Below are positions 52,546-55,077 of a stretch of DNA of 55,077 nt, in pieces. Source of the DNA: Beijerinckiaceae bacterium (GTDB lineage: Bacteria > Pseudomonadota > Alphaproteobacteria > Rhizobiales > Beijerinckiaceae); contig CANGFT010000024.1 in NCBI GenBank assembly GCA_947453205.1, positions 1 through 55,077 of the forward strand, in the 5' to 3' direction. The notes below the pieces were generated by a model. The model was not told the origin of the DNA, did no database searches, and worked only from the letters and a program-made list of their open reading frames with translations. Position 1 is the first letter of the stretch; each line of letters starts with the position of its first letter. The translations under genes and the position numbers were made by a program.

Positions 52546-53067
52546 CTACCGGTTGAACCGGCCATTGAAATTCCCATTCAACGCGCCAATGTTCCCGTTG
52601 CCATTGCCGGTCCCGTTGCTTCCGGTGCTGCCGACGCCATTGGCGTTCCCATTGAAGGAACCCAGATTGCCATTGCCATTGCTGGTGCTTCCATTCCCAT
52701 TGCCGTTGAAGGCCCCGGCATTGTTGTTTCCACTCGTTGAACTTGAATTTCCAAGGCCATTGAAGGCTCCGACATTGCCTGTGCCGCCATTCATGAAACC
52801 CACATTGCCATTGGTCTGCGGGGCGCCGTTGCCATTGCCGTTGCCGTTGCCGTTTCCCCCGCCTGTATTCAGGTTTCCGTTCATATTGCCGTTGTATATG
52901 CCGATGTTTCCATTGCCATTACCGTTGCCGCAACCAACGCAGGCGACTGGGGTGGGGGCCTGAAGGCTCGGGGTCGCACGGATTGGTTGCGCAGCGAGGG
53001 GAATGGCGACGATCACGCCAAAGTCTACACAAACCGCCGCGACAAGAATGCGATTGAGTTTTTTCAT
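52546..53067 (-). CDS. Secreted Asn/Gly-rich repeat protein 1
   Basis: 173 aa from the ATG at 53065-53067 (MKKLNRILVAAVCVDFGVIVAIPLAAQ, signal peptide). After PTPVACVGC the rest is low-complexity Asn/Gly with recurring hydrophobic pairs: GNIGIYNGN, GNVGFMNGG, GNVGAFNGL, NNAGAFNGN, GNLGSFNGN, GNIGALNGN, ending NGRFNR. The N-X-G-X-(hydrophobic)-N-G pattern also builds protein 2 next door. No named family is recognised. It could be a beta-solenoid or amyloid-like surface protein. It lies directly upstream of the MacAB-like exporter on the same strand, which could secrete it. Confidence 0.8.
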   Translation of the reverse strand: MKKLNRILVAAVCVDFGVIVAIPLAAQPIRATPSLQAPTPVACVGCGNGNGNGNIGIYNGNMNGNLNTGGGNGNGNGNGNGAPQTNGNVGFMNGGTGNVGAFNGLGNSSSTSGNNNAGAFNGNGNGSTSNGNGNLGSFNGNANGVGSTGSNGTGNGNGNIGALNGNFNGRFNR

Positions 53068-53166
53068 GCGCCATCTCCACAAATTGTCACAAGCCTTGAT
53101 CGCCGGAGCGCCCGTGAGGCCGCCGAGGCGCCACACCTTGCTAAGGTTACGAGACCATAGATCGGA

Positions 53167-53221
53167 CAGTCAGGTGCGACGCAGCGAAACGAACTCGTCG
53201 CAAGCGCTTCGCACCTGACTG
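53167..53221. repeat. 13-bp inverted repeat (MITE- or IS-end-like)
   Basis: CAGTCAGGTGCGA (53167-53179) and its exact complement TCGCACCTGACTG (53209-53221) enclose 29 bp. It lies between repeat-protein genes 1 and 2. GTCAGGTG also occurs at 48969-48976, just right of the dead IS481-like transposase, so it may be a relic of mobile-element ends. It could also act as a terminator hairpin after gene 2. Confidence 0.7.
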
Positions 53222-53256
53222 GTTTTCATAGCCTGGCAAAGGCTTGTTCAGACGCC

Positions 53257-53595
53257 TTAGTGATTGAGATTGCCGTTCAGGTTGCCGTTCAGCCAACCGC
53301 TGTTGTAGCTGCCGTTGCCATTGCCATTCAAAAATCCGGCATTCAGGTTGCCGTTGCCGTTGCCGTTTCCAAAGCCATGATTTGCATTGCCGTTCAGGTT
53401 CCCATTGCCAACGCCAAAGTTGCCATTGCCGTTGAGGTTGCCATTGAGGATGCCGGAGTTTCCGTTGCCATTCGCATTGCCATTGCCAATGCCAATGTTG
53501 CCATTGCCATTGCCATTGCCGCTACCGAAAGAAGCCGCAGAAGCAGCAGATGTCAGCATTCCCAAAGCGAGTGTCGCAGCGAGGATCTTTTTCAT
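53257..53595 (-). CDS. Secreted Asn/Gly-rich protein 2, made of 13-residue repeats
   Basis: 112 aa, ATG at 53593-53595 behind GGAGA. Signal peptide MKKILAATLALGMLTSAASA, then ASFG and six full units of exactly 13 residues with a 10-residue seventh. The consensus is N-G-N-x-N-G-N-x-N-x-G-(hydrophobic)-(L/G). Examples are NGNANGNGNSGIL, NGNLNGNGNFGVG, NGNLNGNANHGFG and NGNGNGNLNAGFL. There are no Cys, Lys or Glu in the mature part and almost no charge. Such strict periodicity points to a solenoid or stacked beta-arch (amyloid-like) fold. N-x-G-x-x-N is also the spacing seen in curlin repeats. The function is not known. Confidence 0.85.
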   Translation of the reverse strand: MKKILAATLALGMLTSAASAASFGSGNGNGNGNIGIGNGNANGNGNSGILNGNLNGNGNFGVGNGNLNGNANHGFGNGNGNGNLNAGFLNGNGNGSYNSGWLNGNLNGNLNH

Positions 53596-54074
53596 AAGGG
53601 ATCTCCATACAAGCGTCGTACAGACGCATGGGGTTCATCACGCCGAGATCAACGTGATGGCCATAAGATGGAACGGTCGGGGAATGTTTGACAGTTAAAC
53701 GATGTTAGTAAGCTGAGGTATGCGAAATCAGGCGAAGAGATTAAGCCGTTTGGGCGATTGCATTTCGACCGCCAGCGGCCTCGCTTTTTAAAAACCCCTT
53801 GCAGGCTCGATGCATGAAAAGGGCTCAACCACGGTACGGCGCTGGATCATAAAAACTTCCGACCTCGATGGCGGCGTCCGACCTCGCAGGCCGCGCCATG
53901 ACGCCATTCGCAGAAGAGAACCGCAAGCAGCGCTGTAATATTGAATTAAACTTCAATATATATTATAGTTAAGGAATGAATACTTATGGCTTAGGCATTC
54001 ATCTGCTTCCGATGCGTAAATCCAAATATAGCTTCCTTCGCGGAAACGTCGCGGCAGAGAGACGAGGGATCATC
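53596..54074. other. Intergenic region between divergent repeat-protein genes 2 and 3
   Basis: These 479 bp are visibly AT-richer than the rest of the window towards 53930-53990. They hold a clear promoter for gene 3 and presumably one for gene 2 that I could not define. No other gene is supported. Confidence 0.6.
53941..53969 (+). promoter_or_regulatory. Sigma70-type promoter with overlapping palindrome, gene 3
   Basis: TTGAAT (53941-53946), 17 bp, TATAGT (53964-53969). The -35 box is part of the inverted repeat TTGAA-TTAAAC-TTCAA (53941-53956), a possible repressor site. It is the best housekeeping-type promoter in the window, 105 bp before the ATG at 54075. Confidence 0.7.
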
Positions 54075-54602
54075 ATGAACAGGCTTGTGGCGGCGCTTCT
54101 CATTCTCGTGGGCTCGGTGTCGATGGCGGTGGCGCAAGCCAACAACGGGACTGGCAACGGCAACGGCAACAAGGGAGCCGGCAACGGCAATGGGAATGGC
54201 AATGGCAATGCGAACGGGAATAACAACGGCAACGGCAACGGCAATGGAAATTCAAGCAGCGCCACCATCAGCAATCGCTATCCGCAAAATACGCCTGCGG
54301 TCTTCGCGCCTGGCCTGACTGCGGCGGGGGTCGAAAGTTGTCTGGGCAGCGCGAGCATGGGCGGTTCTGTTGCGGGATTTGGAATCAGTCTGGGCTCCAC
54401 CACTGAAGACCGCGGTTGCCAGCTTCGTCTCTACGCACGGACTTTATATGCTCTGGGGCACAGACGCGCCGCGACTCAGATATTGTGCAACGATCCGCAG
54501 GTGATGCAAGCGCTCGCCTTCGAAGGGATTTCCTGTCAAGGGGACGATCCGGCGACTTCACAAGAGCCCCGGCAACGCCAATCAAGGTCCAAGCGTAATT
54601 GA
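54075..54602 (+). CDS. Secreted Asn/Gly-rich protein 3 with four-cysteine C-terminal domain
   Basis: 175 aa from the ATG at 54075 with GAGGGATC upstream. Signal peptide MNRLVAALLILVGSVSMAVAQA; residues 23-60 are nearly pure Gly-Asn. The C-terminal domain (about 62-157) has Cys89, 115, 138 and 154 in ESCLGSASMGGSV, DRGCQLRLYARTLYALGHRRAATQILCNDPQVMQALAFEGISC, likely two disulphides in the periplasm. A basic tail (RQRQSRSKRN) ends the protein. Similar Cys-domain proteins occur as uncharacterised secreted proteins in related bacteria. It is divergent from repeat proteins 1 and 2. Confidence 0.8.
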   Translation: MNRLVAALLILVGSVSMAVAQANNGTGNGNGNKGAGNGNGNGNGNANGNNNGNGNGNGNSSSATISNRYPQNTPAVFAPGLTAAGVESCLGSASMGGSVAGFGISLGSTTEDRGCQLRLYARTLYALGHRRAATQILCNDPQVMQALAFEGISCQGDDPATSQEPRQRQSRSKRN

Positions 54603-55032
54603 AACGCCTGCCATCAGTTTTAAGTCGATCATTCGCGATTGAATGAAGGGTGAAAGCTGCGCCGCACGGGCTGCAACGCCAGACCAGCATGAACGCGAAG
54701 GCGCCTTCGCAACCCGTCCAGTCTGAGTGTCCGCCGCGAGCGCCACACCACCTTTTTGACCGACCTCAGTTGGGGCAAGTCTGCGGGGGCCCTCAAACAC
54801 CTCTTTGTGGCCACTGTTCATCATCAACGGTCGACGGGAGCTGTTCAGATTGGTTCGCCATAAACTCGACTCTAGATGTTCAGTTCCGGCATTTGATGGA
54901 TCGGGTCGAGGATGAATCTTTCGGGCTCGATTGTCCAGCGCTTGCAGATGATGAGACCTGTGCGCGGATACGCCTCGACGGATAGCTGTTTTTATGATTC
55001 TCTTTCTTAAACCAAATGATTGAGGGGGCTTC
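54603..55032. other. Intergenic region, no gene supported
   Basis: These 430 bp lie between repeat protein 3 and the IS5-type transposase start. Open frames on both strands lack ribosome sites, family features and credible codon use. The right part probably includes the left end of the insertion sequence. Confidence 0.55.
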
Positions 55033-55077
55033 ATGTCGCGACGGCAAATCGGTCAGGAAAGCTTCGGTTTTAGGGAA
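55033..55077 (+). mobile_element. Start of an IS5-type transposase, cut by the window edge
   Basis: ATG at 55033 behind GAGGGGG opens MSRRQIGQESFGFRE, which runs off the window. This matches the usual first residues of IS5-family transposases of rhizobia and relatives (M-R/S-R-R-x-I-G-Q-E-x-F-G-F). Only 15 codons are visible, so the subgroup and integrity are unknown. It marks the right edge of the exporter/Asn-Gly-repeat region. Confidence 0.65.

Noticed and set aside
53260-53523. DNA tandem repeat or CRISPR in the Asn/Gly genes
   Set aside because: The periodicity follows the 13-residue protein repeat (39 bp) with variable codons. It is coding, not an array.
54582-55034. 150-codon open frame on the minus strand near the right edge
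   Set aside because: No ribosome site, no domain, poor codon pattern, and it overlaps repeat protein 3 and the IS start.

Overview
GC-rich chromosomal DNA of an alphaproteobacterium, most likely of the order Hyphomicrobiales (Rhizobiales). The evidence is a complete EcfG/NepR/PhyR general stress response locus, the cell-cycle regulator GcrA, a short alphaproteobacterial-type OpgH, a fused LivM-LivG transporter protein and a c2-type cytochrome c. The species cannot be named from the sequence. No rRNA, tRNA or CRISPR array was seen.

Layout. 1-4843: two cupin genes, an ABC ATPase and an EutA-like ATPase with a histidine-rich tail, around a divergent promoter region. 4880-9736: accessory DNA with vapBC bracketed by 7-bp tandem repeats, then a large one-polypeptide restriction-modification enzyme flanked by two inverted copies of a small gene family. 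9827-12284: a second EutA-like gene followed by a prolyl aminopeptidase. 12288-15618: an orphan HigA-like regulator, an MFS exporter and a NitT/TauT-type ABC pair. 16036-19177: argD-argF-hslO. 19570-23722: gcrA, a flippase-like membrane protein and a YfhO-like membrane protein.

23766-29814: a group that looks like a pterin/flavin-derived secondary pathway. It holds a GTP cyclohydrolase II-like protein, a stand-alone RibD-type reductase, cytochrome b561, a methyltransferase, a glycosyltransferase, a 6-pyruvoyltetrahydropterin-synthase homologue and an MDR dehydrogenase, with three 22-bp direct repeats upstream of the synthase gene. 29888-33671: opgH, an unknown secreted protein and a DUF1624 membrane protein. 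33672-38244: fumC-ecfG-nepR, phyR and three small stress genes. Five GGAAC-N16-(C/G)GTT promoters can be read here, so the regulator and part of its regulon sit side by side.

38278-47723: cysG, a GT39-type glycosyltransferase, livK-livH-livMG-livF, a pterin carbinolamine dehydratase and a cytochrome c. 47900-55077: a mobile-element-bounded region. A decayed IS481-like transposase and the first codons of an IS5-type transposase enclose a MacAB-like export system and three secreted Asn/Gly repeat proteins, one built from a nearly perfect 13-residue repeat. The strongest candidates for undescribed biology are this Asn/Gly-repeat/exporter island, the pterin-glycoside-like cluster, and the EutA-like/cupin loci that have no ethanolamine ammonia-lyase beside them.
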